From NCBI RefSeq assembly GCF_036488675.1, contig NZ_CP133148.1, forward strand, positions 1,178,001-1,242,000: 64,000 nucleotides of DNA. The letters run 5' to 3'. A model generated the notes under the pieces. It saw only the letters and a program-made list of their open reading frames with translations, ran no database searches and was not told the DNA's origin. A program made the translations under genes and the position numbers. Positions 35,427-44,437 of the stretch are shown here, one piece after another. The stretch comes from Sinorhizobium chiapasense. GTDB lineage: Bacteria; Pseudomonadota; Alphaproteobacteria; Rhizobiales; Rhizobiaceae. Position 1 is the stretch's first letter. Every line of letters begins with the position of its first letter.

Positions 35427-38213
35427 TCAGAAGAAGCCGCGACGTTGCCACCAGCCGCCCTTTTTCGGCTTCGGAGGCTCCTCGTCGTTGTTCTCCGTTT
35501 TGCTCGAAACATTCGAGGTGATGACCGGTTCGGACGCGATCGTCGCCAAGTCACGATTGGCCCTGGTGGACTTTGTCTCTCCGAGATCGGCTTCGGCATC
35601 CTCGACGGCTTCTGCCGCGGGATCTGCAGTCTCCGACTGTGCTTCGACAGCTTCCTGGGCCGCCTCGTCAGCGTCCGCGTCGGAGGCTTTCGCCGCCTTC
35701 TTTCGAGTGCGCTTCGGCTTGGCCGGCTTTACTTCCTCCGACACCATTTCCACGAATGCAGCCTCGGCTGGAACCGCGTCTGCGACTACGGTTTCAGCTT
35801 CTACCGCTACGTCCACAGCTGCGTCTTCCTCGCCGGCCTCCGCGGCGAGGTCGCCAGTGGCTTCACCTTCAGTCGATTCCAGCTTGTTGCGGCGGCCGCC
35901 ACGCTTGCCGCGGCGACGGCGCTTGCGCTTCTGTTCGCTATCGTCCGCTTCAGCGGCAGCCTCCAGGGCCTCATCCTCGCCTTCGGCATCCTCGGCTTCG
36001 TCGGCCACGCTCTCCGGTGACTCGTCAGCTTCGGCTGCGACTGCTTCTGGTGCCTGACCGCCGCCCTTGCCACGGCGGCGGCGACGGCGCTTGCGTTTGC
36101 GGCCGCCTTGTTCGTCGGCCTGCTGCGCCTTTGCCTGCTCCGGACGCTCGGCCGCGGCTTCTTCCGCTTCCTCCTCGTCCAGATCGTCCTCGATCACGAT
36201 GTCTTCTTCTTCCGGTTCCGGTTCGAAATGCAGAAGCTGTTCGATCTTGACCGGATTCTCGACCGGCTCGCCCCGGTCGATCGCGAAATGCTGCGCGCCG
36301 ACATGGGCATCGGCCTCGATGATGATCGAGACGCCGAAGCGCTGTTCGTAATCCATGATCGTGCCGCGCTTCTGGTTGAGCAGGTACAGCGCGATTTCGG
36401 GGATCGTGCGCACGGTGATGTCGTGCGTCGTGTTCTTGAGCAGGTACTCCTCGATGCCGCGCAACACGTGCAGCGCGACAGAGGACTGCGAGCGGACGTG
36501 ACCGGTGCCGTTGCAGTGCGGGCAGGTCTGCATCGTGCTCTCGAGAACCGAGGCACGGATGCGCTGGCGCGACATTTCGAGCAGGCCGAAATGCGAGATC
36601 CGGCCGACCTGTATGCGTGCTCTGTCGTTCTTCAGGCAGTCCTTGAGCTTCTTCTCGACGGCGCGGTTGTTGCGCTTCTCCTCCATGTCGATGAAGTCGA
36701 TGACGACAAGCCCGGCAAGGTCGCGCAGGCGCAACTGCCGCGCCACTTCCTCGGCAGCCTCCAGGTTGGTCTGGAGGGCGGTATCCTCGATCGAGTGCTC
36801 GCGGGTCGACCTGCCGGAGTTGACGTCGATCGAAACGAGCGCTTCGGTCTGGTTAATGATGATATAGCCGCCCGACTTCAGCGTTACCTGCGGCTGCAGC
36901 ATGCGATCGAGCTGCGCCTCGATACCGGAGCGCGAGAAGATCGGATGCACGTCGCGATAGGGCTGCACGACCTTCGCATGGCTCGGCATCAGCATTTTCA
37001 TGAAGCCCTTGGCTTCCTTGTAGCCTTCCTCGCCGGAAACGATGATCTCGCCGATGTCCTTGTTGTAGAGATCACGGATCGAACGCTTGATCAGGCTGCC
37101 TTCCTCGTAGACGAGGCACGGTGCCGTCGAATTCAGCGTCAGCGTGCGGACGTTTTCCCACAGGCGCATCAGATACTCGAAGTCGCGCTTGATCTCGACC
37201 TTAGTCCGGTTGGCCCCGGCCGTGCGCAGGATCACGCCCATGCCCTGCGGTACTTCGAGGCCGCGGGCGATTTCCTTCAGGCGCTTGCGGTCCTGGAGGT
37301 TGGTGATCTTGCGGGAAATGCCCCCGCCGCGGGCGGTGTTCGGCATCAGAACCGAGTAGCGACCCGCGAGCGAGAGATAGGTCGTGAGCGCAGCACCCTT
37401 GTTGCCGCGTTCTTCCTTGGCAACCTGGACCAGCAGGATCTGCCGGCGCTTGATCACTTCCTGAATGCGATATTGCTTGCGGGGTTTGCGGATCTGACGG
37501 TCCGGCACCTCTTCCATAGCGTCTTCGGCGCCGACGGATTCGATGATTTCCTTTTCGCCGTCATGGGCGTCGTCGTCATCATCGTCGTCGTCGCGGCGAC
37601 GGCGTGTATCGACATCTTCGGAAATCGAATCGGTGTCGACCATGGCGGCCATCTCGCCGCCGCCCTCTTCGCCGGCGTCCTGGCTCTCGGCCGTCTCTGA
37701 AGCTTCCTCCGCGGCCTTCGCCTTGGTGCGGCGGGTGCGCTTCGGCTTTGCTTTCGCCTTCGGCTTTTCGACGGCGGTTTCGACTTCTGCCGGCGCCTCG
37801 GCGGTTGCTTCGACAACCTCGGACACCTCGGCAACCTCTGCAACGGTTTCCGGCTCGGCTTCGACCGGTGACGGCTTCTGCTCGCTTGCCGTGTCGACCG
37901 GCTCGACGTCGTCGTCGCGGCGGGCCTCTTCGGCCTCCGCCTTCAAAAGCGCCTGACGATCGGCGAGGGGGATCTGATAGTAGTCCGGATGGATTTCGGC
38001 GAAAGCCAGAAACCCGTGGCGGTTGCCGCCGTAGTCAACGAAGGCGGCCTGGAGCGAAGGCTCCACCCTGGTCACCTTGGCCAGGTAAATATTGCCGCGG
38101 ATCTGCTTCTTATGTTCCGATTCGAAGTCGAATTCTTCTATGCGGTTCCCGCGAACGACAACGACGCGCGTCTCCTCTGCGTGAGACGCATCGATAAGCA
38201 TTTTCTCTGCCAT
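35427..38213 (-). CDS. rne: Ribonuclease E
   Basis: A 928-residue endoribonuclease of the RNase E/G family. Unlike E. coli RNase E, the S1 domain (begins about residue 36) is split by a very acidic/basic low-complexity insertion of about 150 residues (roughly 90-245, including eight consecutive Asp) before it resumes at VIKRRQILLVQVAKEERGNKGA. The catalytic core then follows with the 5' sensor, DNase I-like domain and the zinc-link TCPHCNGTGH. The C-terminal third is disordered, rich in Glu/Ala and Arg/Lys blocks, and ends in KKGGWWQRRGFF; this is where degradosome partners and RNA would bind. The ATG at 38213 begins MAEKMLIDASHAEETRV as in relatives. Confidence 0.95.
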   Translation of the reverse strand: MAEKMLIDASHAEETRVVVVRGNRIEEFDFESEHKKQIRGNIYLAKVTRVEPSLQAAFVDYGGNRHGFLAFAEIHPDYYQIPLADRQALLKAEAEEARRDDDVEPVDTASEQKPSPVEAEPETVAEVAEVSEVVEATAEAPAEVETAVEKPKAKAKPKRTRRTKAKAAEEASETAESQDAGEEGGGEMAAMVDTDSISEDVDTRRRRDDDDDDDDAHDGEKEIIESVGAEDAMEEVPDRQIRKPRKQYRIQEVIKRRQILLVQVAKEERGNKGAALTTYLSLAGRYSVLMPNTARGGGISRKITNLQDRKRLKEIARGLEVPQGMGVILRTAGANRTKVEIKRDFEYLMRLWENVRTLTLNSTAPCLVYEEGSLIKRSIRDLYNKDIGEIIVSGEEGYKEAKGFMKMLMPSHAKVVQPYRDVHPIFSRSGIEAQLDRMLQPQVTLKSGGYIIINQTEALVSIDVNSGRSTREHSIEDTALQTNLEAAEEVARQLRLRDLAGLVVIDFIDMEEKRNNRAVEKKLKDCLKNDRARIQVGRISHFGLLEMSRQRIRASVLESTMQTCPHCNGTGHVRSQSSVALHVLRGIEEYLLKNTTHDITVRTIPEIALYLLNQKRGTIMDYEQRFGVSIIIEADAHVGAQHFAIDRGEPVENPVKIEQLLHFEPEPEEEDIVIEDDLDEEEAEEAAAERPEQAKAQQADEQGGRKRKRRRRRRGKGGGQAPEAVAAEADESPESVADEAEDAEGEDEALEAAAEADDSEQKRKRRRRGKRGGRRNKLESTEGEATGDLAAEAGEEDAAVDVAVEAETVVADAVPAEAAFVEMVSEEVKPAKPKRTRKKAAKASDADADEAAQEAVEAQSETADPAAEAVEDAEADLGETKSTRANRDLATIASEPVITSNVSSKTENNDEEPPKPKKGGWWQRRGFF

Positions 38214-38952
38214 CTAAGCTGTGCTCCTCGGCGCAACAGTGAAACGGCAGACAGACCTGCTTCCTTGGGAAGGCTGTCAAACACGTCGAAAGCTGCGCCG
38301 GATGTGAAAGGTCCTGTTTGGTGCAGGCGATGGTGCAGCAGCCAGACGGCAGCCGGAACGGTAATGTCCCGGGGCCTCTTTACTGCTGACCGATACTGCT
38401 GAGTCACATCAAAGACCAAACAAGAATGCCAATGTCCTGGACCTCCAAGGGGAGGCCCGATGAATGCGCCCGCTTGCGGGCATCTGGTGAAAATCACCGT
38501 CAAGAACTCCGGCCACCGCCGGAAATTTGCGATCCAGTATACGGGGAGGAAATGCAGCGACGGCGGATGAATACCTGCGGCCGCGTAAGGCATGATACGT
38601 TTGCAACCGGCACTTCCGGTTCGATCATTCCTGGCGCAAAGCTTCTCTAAAAGCTCCGGCTGCCCGGCCGACGATTCTATCCCGTCAACACTTTCTCCTT
38701 GTGACGCTTTTATGGTTTCTATGTCACATTGGCAAGGGAAAAGCCTTTGCCGCCACAATATTGATCGATTCGCTTGCCCCGGTGAAATCAATCGATAAGG
38801 AACGCATTCGCACCGGCGAGTCGCGTTGCGACGGGCCATCATGAGGGTTTTGTCAAGATTTGGTTAACCATGAGGGCTCATTGGTTGAGGGGTTGATGGT
38901 TTTGCCGGAAGGCAGGCCGCTGGTATCTGAAGAAATTTGTGGGGAGCCCGGG
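38214..38952. promoter_or_regulatory. Divergent rne-amiC intergenic region, 740 bp
   Basis: I see no convincing protein gene here; the short open frames are not supported by ribosome binding sites. The rne-proximal 300-400 bp probably form a long structured 5' UTR (on the minus strand): hairpin-like blocks occur at 38466-38480 (GCCCGCTTGCGGGC) and nearby. In other bacteria RNase E limits its own level by cutting its leader. The amiC-proximal part contains GGTTAACC at 38862-38869, a possible regulator half-site. The promoters themselves were not located. Confidence 0.4.
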
Positions 38953-38955
38953 GTG

Positions 38956-40200
38956 ATGCCTTCGGCGAAACGTCTGTGTTCTTTGCGATCTGTAACGTCG
39001 TGGCGTCACGCTCTGCGTGCGGTCTTCTTTGCACTCGCTGCGATGACCGCCAGCGCCGCCGACTTGAGGGCCGCCGAACCGCTGCTCGCCTTCGGTGCCC
39101 GGATTGCTGGCGACGATGCCCGCACGCGCATCGTGGTGGAATTCGATCGCAAGCCGGAATTCTCGATCCATTACGTCGCAAATCCGGTCCGCGTCATCGT
39201 TGACTTGCCGGAGACGTCCTTCGGGCTGAAGCCGGAGAGCCTGGAACCACGCGGGCTTTTCGACGCCATCCGCTATGGGGGAATGGGGGTAGGCACGTCG
39301 CGGCTCGTCTTGTCCGCCAAAGGGCCGGTCGAAGTCAGCCATGTGGAAGTGAAGCCGGAAGAAGATGGCAAGAGCTTCCGGCTCGTCCTTGATGCCGAAA
39401 GGATCGACCAGGCCCGCTTCGATGAACTTCTCAACGGCCAGCAGTGGACGGGAACGATGCGTGCGGTAAAGACCGATCGGCCGGTCGCCGTCGTGAAGGA
39501 TCCCGGCGCCTTTGTCATTGCTGTCGACCCTGGCCATGGCGGCATCGATACGGGCGCAATCGGCAACGTCACCAAGACCGAGGAAAAGCATGTGACGCTC
39601 GCCTTCGCTGAAGAACTGGTCGCGACGCTCAAGCGCGAAGCCGGTATCGAGGCATTCCTGACACGCGAGCGCGACGAGTTTCTGTCGCTGCCGCAGCGTG
39701 TGCAGATCGCGCGGCAGAAGGGCGCCAATCTGTTCATCTCCGTTCACGCCGACACGCTGAAACAGAAGGACATTCGCGGGGCCACGGTCTACACCATTTC
39801 CGACAAGGCATCCGACCATCTCGCAGCCAATCTCGCCGAACGCGAAAACCTGTCCGACGAGATCGCCGGCGTACCGCTGCAAAGTGAGCCGGCGGAAGTG
39901 GCGGACATCCTGATTGACCTTACGCGCCGCGAAACCCAAGCCTTCTCGGTCAATCTGGCGCGCACCGTCGTTTCGTCCTTCGAAGGCCAGATCAAGCTGA
40001 TCAACAATCCGCATCGTCACGCGGGTTTCCGCGTCCTGCAGGCGCCGGACGTGCCCTCCGTCCTGCTCGAACTGGGCTTCCTTTCGAACAAGGACGATGA
40101 GAAGCAGTTGCTCGATCCGGAATGGCGCAAGAGGGTGTCGAGTCTGCTTGGGGTGGCCGTTCGACGCTATCGCGAGACGGCGGTCGCGAACGGAGGCTAG
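38956..40200 (+). CDS. amiC: N-acetylmuramoyl-L-alanine amidase with AMIN domain
   Basis: About 414 residues: a signal peptide (ALRAVFFALAAMTASAADLRA), an AMIN domain (about 40-150) that targets septal or polar peptidoglycan, and an Amidase_3 domain. Zinc ligands are seen in AVDPGHGGIDTGAIG, the Glu of KTEEKHVTL, and FISVHAD; the catalytic Glu is in VLLELGFLSN. It cleaves the amide between MurNAc and the stem peptide for daughter cell separation. GGGGAG precedes GTG 38953/ATG 38956; upstream frames would give an overlong signal peptide. mrcA follows after 377 bp. Confidence 0.92.
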   Translation: MPSAKRLCSLRSVTSWRHALRAVFFALAAMTASAADLRAAEPLLAFGARIAGDDARTRIVVEFDRKPEFSIHYVANPVRVIVDLPETSFGLKPESLEPRGLFDAIRYGGMGVGTSRLVLSAKGPVEVSHVEVKPEEDGKSFRLVLDAERIDQARFDELLNGQQWTGTMRAVKTDRPVAVVKDPGAFVIAVDPGHGGIDTGAIGNVTKTEEKHVTLAFAEELVATLKREAGIEAFLTRERDEFLSLPQRVQIARQKGANLFISVHADTLKQKDIRGATVYTISDKASDHLAANLAERENLSDEIAGVPLQSEPAEVADILIDLTRRETQAFSVNLARTVVSSFEGQIKLINNPHRHAGFRVLQAPDVPSVLLELGFLSNKDDEKQLLDPEWRKRVSSLLGVAVRRYRETAVANGG

Positions 40201-40344
40201 TCAAATCCAGGTTCGGCACACTCGGCTGCACCGGGCGGTGCGCGCGCGGCGTGCGGGAAGTGATTTGTGTCGCCCGGGTAACAGCGATATGCTTTTCAAC
40301 AGGATGCGCACGGGATAATCGGAGACCAGCCCTATTTTACTCAC

Positions 40345-40377
40345 AATCCGGGCACTTAGGAAAAAGGTGCCCGGATT
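40345..40377 (+). terminator. Hairpin in the amiC-mrcA gap
   Basis: AATCCGGGCAC pairs perfectly (11 bp) with GTGCCCGGATT around an 11-nt A-rich loop. It lies in the 377-bp gap after amiC and probably ends amiC transcription or stabilises its 3' end; the T-run is short. The rest of the gap shows no gene and should hold the mrcA promoter. Confidence 0.55.
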
Positions 40378-40577
40378 TGTTGGGAAACAGTGTTGATGCT
40401 TGGCCTTCCTCGCCATATGAGGAAGCGGCAGAAACGCGTAGCCGCAATACCAGACGATTTCTGACGAACAGTTTGGCGAGGTCGATTTCGTTTACGAGAA
40501 CACGAGGCCTTCGGGCCTTCGCATCATGCGACGACGACCTGGCAATGGGACGATAATTAGGTACCGGTATCTGACTG

Positions 40578-43031
40578 ATGATCAGACTGATTGGATATTT
40601 TTTCGGCATTGGTGCGTTTCTGCTGCTTGGCATCGCGGCGGCCGTCGCGATCTACCTTGGTGCCATCACCAAGGACCTGCCGGACTACGAGGTATTGGCC
40701 AAATACGCGCCGCCGGTAACCACGCGCTTCCACGCCGGTAATGGCGCCCTGATGGCCGAATATGCCCGCGAGCGTCGCCTCTACCTACCGATCCAGGCGA
40801 TTCCGGACCGCGTCAAGGCAGCTTTCATTTCTGCCGAAGACAAGAATTTCTACCAGCATCCCGGTGTTGACATCACCGGTCTTTTTCGCGCCATCGCCGT
40901 CAATGTACAGAACTTCGGCTCCGGCCGGCGCCCGGTCGGCGCTTCGACGATCACCCAGCAGGTCGCGAAGAACTTCCTGCTGACCTCTGATCAAACCATC
41001 GATCGCAAGATCAAGGAAGCAATCCTCTCCTTCCGCATCGAGCAGGCCTACAGCAAGGATCGAATCCTCGAACTCTATCTCAACGAGATCTTCTTCGGCC
41101 TGAACTCCTACGGGATCGCCGGCGCCGCGCTGACCTATTTCGACAAGTCGGTGACCGAACTGACCGTTGCCGAGACCGCCTATCTCGCTGCATTGCCGAA
41201 AGGGCCGGCCAACTATCATCCCTTCCGCAAGACGGAAGCGGCGATCGAGCGCCGCAACTGGGTGATCGACCGGATGGTGGAAAACGGCTACGTGACCAAG
41301 ACAGACGGGGAAGATTCGAAGAGGCAGCCGCTTGGAGTCAACCCGCGTCGCGGTGGCGCTCATCTTTTCGCATCGGACTTCTTCGCCGAGGAAGTGCGCC
41401 GTCAGATCATCCAGAAGTATGGAGACAACGCTCTCTACGAGGGCGGCCTTTCGGTGCGCACGTCGCTTGATCCGCATTTGCAGATCGTGGCGCGCAAGGC
41501 GCTGCAGGACGGGCTCCTGAACTATGACGAGCGCCGCGGCTTCCATGGCCCGATCAAGACGATTGAGATCGGCGGCGACTGGGGCGAACCGCTCGGAACG
41601 ATCGCCGCCCTCAGCGATGTGCCGGAATGGAAGCTGGCGGTTGTCCTTTCGGTCGATACGGAAGGGGCGGAGATTGGTATCCAGCCGGAGAAGGAAGCAT
41701 CCGGCAAGATCGTTCCGGAGCGCGAGACGGGGCACATCTCGGCAAAGAACATGCAATGGGCCTACCGTTCCGCCGGTGGCCAGCGCAAGACCGCCAAGTC
41801 GCCGGAAGGCGTGCTCGGCCCGGGTGACGTCGTCTATGTCGAGCCGACAGGCGAAGAGGGCGAATATCGACTGCGGCAGCCGCCGAAGGTGCAGGGCGGG
41901 CTGGTTGCGATGGACCCGCATACCGGCCGCGTGCTGGCGATGGTAGGCGGCTTCTCCTATGGCCAGTCGGAGTTCAACCGTGCGACGCAAGCGATGCGCC
42001 AGCCCGGTTCGTCCTTCAAGCCCTTCGTCTACGCCGCCGCGCTCGACAACGGCTATACGCCGGCCTCGGTTATCCTCGATGCGCCCATCGAGATTGTTGC
42101 CGGCGGCCAGGTCTGGCGGCCCGAGAACTACGGCGGCGGCTCTGCCGGTCCTTCGACCCTGCGTCTCGGCATCGAGAAGTCGCGTAACCTGATGACCGTG
42201 CGCCTTGCCAACGACATGGGCATGAACATCGTTGCCGAATATGCCGAGCGTTTCGGAATCTATGACAAGATGCCGCCGCTGCTTTCGATGTCGCTCGGCT
42301 CGGGCGAGACCACAGTGCTGCGCATGGTTTCGGCCTATGCCGTCATTGCCAATGGCGGCAAGCAGATCAAGCCGTCACTGATCGACCGGATCCAGGACCG
42401 TTATGGCAAGACCATCTTCCGCCACGAGGATCGGACCTGCGACAACTGCAACGCCGATGACTGGGACAGTCAGGAAGAGCCGGTGCTGACGGACAACCGT
42501 GAGCAGGTCCTCGATCCGATGACGTCCTATCAGATCACATCGATGATGGAAGGCGTCATCACGCGTGGTACCGCGGCCGGCAAGATCAAGCTCGATCGTC
42601 CGATCGCCGGCAAGACAGGCACGACCAACGACGAGAAGGATGCCTGGTTCGTGGGCTATACGCCCGATCTGGTGGCCGGCCTTTATCTCGGTTTCGATGA
42701 TCCGGCGCCGCTCGGTCGCGGGGCGACCGGCGGCAGTCTTTCGGCGCCGATCTTCAACGCCTTCATCCAGGAGGCGGTCAAGGGCACGCGTCCCAGCAAG
42801 TTCGTGGTGCCGGAAGGCATGAGCCTCATTCCTGTCAACCGAAAGACAGGCATGGCGGCGGTCGAAGGCGAGCCGGATACGATCATCGAGGCGTTCAAGC
42901 CGGGCACAGGCCCCGCCGATTCCTTCTCCGTCATCGGCGGTCTCGATCAATATGTGCCGCCGGAGGAGATCCTGAGGAACTCGCCGCAGGCGAACCAGGC
43001 GGTGACTTCCGGCTCGAACGGCCTGTTCTGA
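40578..43031 (+). CDS. mrcA: Penicillin-binding protein 1A
   Basis: An 817-residue bifunctional peptidoglycan synthase. A single N-terminal membrane helix precedes the transglycosylase domain with EDKNFYQHPGVD (catalytic Glu) and GASTITQQVAKNF. An OB-like linker follows (about 330-440), then the transpeptidase domain with PGSSFKPF (nucleophilic Ser and Lys), SRNL and KTGTTND. PBP1A is the main class A PBP in Rhizobiales, which grow from one pole, and lies next to an AmiC amidase here. The ribosome binding site is weak. Its 3' end is followed by a palindromic repeat. Confidence 0.95.
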   Translation: MIRLIGYFFGIGAFLLLGIAAAVAIYLGAITKDLPDYEVLAKYAPPVTTRFHAGNGALMAEYARERRLYLPIQAIPDRVKAAFISAEDKNFYQHPGVDITGLFRAIAVNVQNFGSGRRPVGASTITQQVAKNFLLTSDQTIDRKIKEAILSFRIEQAYSKDRILELYLNEIFFGLNSYGIAGAALTYFDKSVTELTVAETAYLAALPKGPANYHPFRKTEAAIERRNWVIDRMVENGYVTKTDGEDSKRQPLGVNPRRGGAHLFASDFFAEEVRRQIIQKYGDNALYEGGLSVRTSLDPHLQIVARKALQDGLLNYDERRGFHGPIKTIEIGGDWGEPLGTIAALSDVPEWKLAVVLSVDTEGAEIGIQPEKEASGKIVPERETGHISAKNMQWAYRSAGGQRKTAKSPEGVLGPGDVVYVEPTGEEGEYRLRQPPKVQGGLVAMDPHTGRVLAMVGGFSYGQSEFNRATQAMRQPGSSFKPFVYAAALDNGYTPASVILDAPIEIVAGGQVWRPENYGGGSAGPSTLRLGIEKSRNLMTVRLANDMGMNIVAEYAERFGIYDKMPPLLSMSLGSGETTVLRMVSAYAVIANGGKQIKPSLIDRIQDRYGKTIFRHEDRTCDNCNADDWDSQEEPVLTDNREQVLDPMTSYQITSMMEGVITRGTAAGKIKLDRPIAGKTGTTNDEKDAWFVGYTPDLVAGLYLGFDDPAPLGRGATGGSLSAPIFNAFIQEAVKGTRPSKFVVPEGMSLIPVNRKTGMAAVEGEPDTIIEAFKPGTGPADSFSVIGGLDQYVPPEEILRNSPQANQAVTSGSNGLF

Positions 43032-43047
43032 CCCTTTCTTTCCAATA

Positions 43048-43090
43048 CATGTCGCCCAAAAGTGTGCAGCGGTTTTGGGATAACGACATG
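43048..43090. repeat. Palindromic intergenic repeat
   Basis: CATGTCG/CGACATG outer arms enclose CCCAAAA/TTTTGGG around a GTGTGCAGCGG core. The core resembles that of the element at 44318-44362 (AAAAGTGTG...CGGTTTT). It is probably a member of the same rhizobial repeat superfamily and sits between mrcA and prfB. Confidence 0.6.
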
Positions 43091-43183
43091 CACAGATAAG
43101 ATGCCCCGCCCGTCGCCTTTACATCGGCGGCGGGCGTCGCTATTTGAGCGTCACGTTTTTACGGGTTCACAAGAAGCAGGAAC

Positions 43184-44315
43184 ATGCGAAGCGAAATCGA
43201 GAACATTGTCGACGAAATCAAGCAGGCCATAAGCCTGCTGAGGAGGCATCTTTGACTGGGACCAGGCGATAAGACGACTGGACTGGTTGAACAACAAGGC
43301 GGAGGATCCGTCGCTCTGGAACGATGCCGCCGAGGCGCAGAAACTGATGCGCGAGCGCCAACAGCTCGACGACGGCATAAACGGTCTGCGCCGCTTCGAG
43401 CAACAGCTTAGTGACAATATCGAGCTGATCGAACTCGGCGAAGAAGAAGGCGATGCAGCGATTGTTGCGGACGCCGAGGAAGCCCTGAGACAGCTGCGCA
43501 ACGAAGCCACGAAGAAGCAGGTCGAGGCCATGCTTTCGGGCGAGGCGGATCAGAACGACACCTATCTCGAAGTCCATTCGGGCGCGGGCGGCACGGAAAG
43601 CCAGGACTGGGCGAACATGCTGCTGCGCATGTATACGCGCTGGGCCGAGCGCCAGGGCTATAAGGTGGAGCTCATGGAAATCCAGGACGGGGAAGAGGCG
43701 GGCATCAAGTCCGCAACGCTTCTCGTCAAGGGTCACAACGCCTATGGCTGGCTGAAGACGGAATCGGGCGTGCACCGCCTTGTCCGTATCTCGCCCTATG
43801 ACAGCAACGCCCGGCGGCACACGTCGTTCTCGTCCATCTGGGTCTACCCGGTCGTCGACGATTCGATTCAGATCGATATCAACGAAAGCGACTGCCGGAT
43901 CGACACTTACCGTTCCTCGGGCGCTGGTGGCCAGCACGTCAACACGACCGATTCCGCCGTGCGCATCACGCACATGCCGAGCGGTATCGTGGTGCAGTGC
44001 CAGCAGGAGCGCTCGCAGCACAAGAACCGGGCCAAGGCCTGGGACATGCTGCGCGCGCGGCTTTACGAGGCCGAGCTCAAGAAGCGCGAGGAGGCGGCGA
44101 ACGCCGAGGCGGCCTCCAAGACAGATATCGGTTGGGGTCACCAGATCCGTTCCTATGTTCTCCAGCCCTACCAGTTGGTGAAGGACTTGCGGACGGGCAT
44201 CGAGAGCACGAGCCCCGGCGATGTGCTCGATGGCGAACTGAACGACTTCATGGAGGCGGCTCTTGCCCACCGCGTGCAGGGTGGTGCGGATGCCGTTGTC
44301 GAAGACCTGAACTAA
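43184..44315 (+). CDS. prfB: Peptide chain release factor 2 (programmed +1 frameshift)
   Basis: RF2, about 376 residues, read as 43184-43252 joined to 43254-44315. The first 23 codons end at an in-frame UGA (43253-43255) in the context AGGAGG CAT CTT TGA C; a +1 slip at CTT continues as [21 protein letters not shown]2 recognises UGA/UAA; low RF2 lets ribosomes slip, giving autoregulation as in E. coli. GGQ is present in [12 protein letters not shown]. The anticodon-mimic tripeptide, SPF in E. coli RF2, reads SPY ([15 protein letters not shown]). AAGCAGGA precedes the ATG at 43184. A caller without recoding would start it around 43287. Confidence 0.95.
43241..43256 (+). promoter_or_regulatory. 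prfB recoding site
   Basis: AGGAGG, an internal Shine-Dalgarno, lies 3 nt upstream of CTT TGA C. This is the complete set of elements for programmed +1 frameshifting in bacterial prfB. Confidence 0.93.
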
Positions 44316-44317
44316 AG

Positions 44318-44362
44318 CAGTTCCGGGAAAAGTGTGTAACGGTTTTCCGTCCGGAATTTCGT
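44318..44362. repeat. Palindromic repeat, inverted copy of 29786-29829
   Basis: GCAGTTCCGG...CCGGAATTTCG arms enclose GGAAAAGTGTGTAACGGTTTTCC. It is nearly identical to the reverse complement of the second palindrome at 29786-29829, and immediately follows the prfB stop codon. Confidence 0.75.
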
Positions 44363-44397
44363 CGTTTCAACAGCTCATGTTCGACTGGATGATCGGA

Positions 44398-44424
44398 GGC
44401 CGGGTGCTTGCGCCCGGCCTTTTA
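44398..44424 (+). terminator. Terminator of prfB
   Basis: GGCCGGGTGC pairs with GCGCCCGGCC (one wobble pair) and is followed by TTTTAT. It lies just before the convergent gene end at 44438. Confidence 0.85.
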
Positions 44425-44437
44425 TATTGTCGCGATG

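Noticed and set aside
38860..38955. Longer amiC N-terminus from TTG 38860 or ATG 38896
   Set aside because: It would put over 30 mostly hydrophilic residues before the signal peptide; GGGGAG at 38941 supports 38953/38956.
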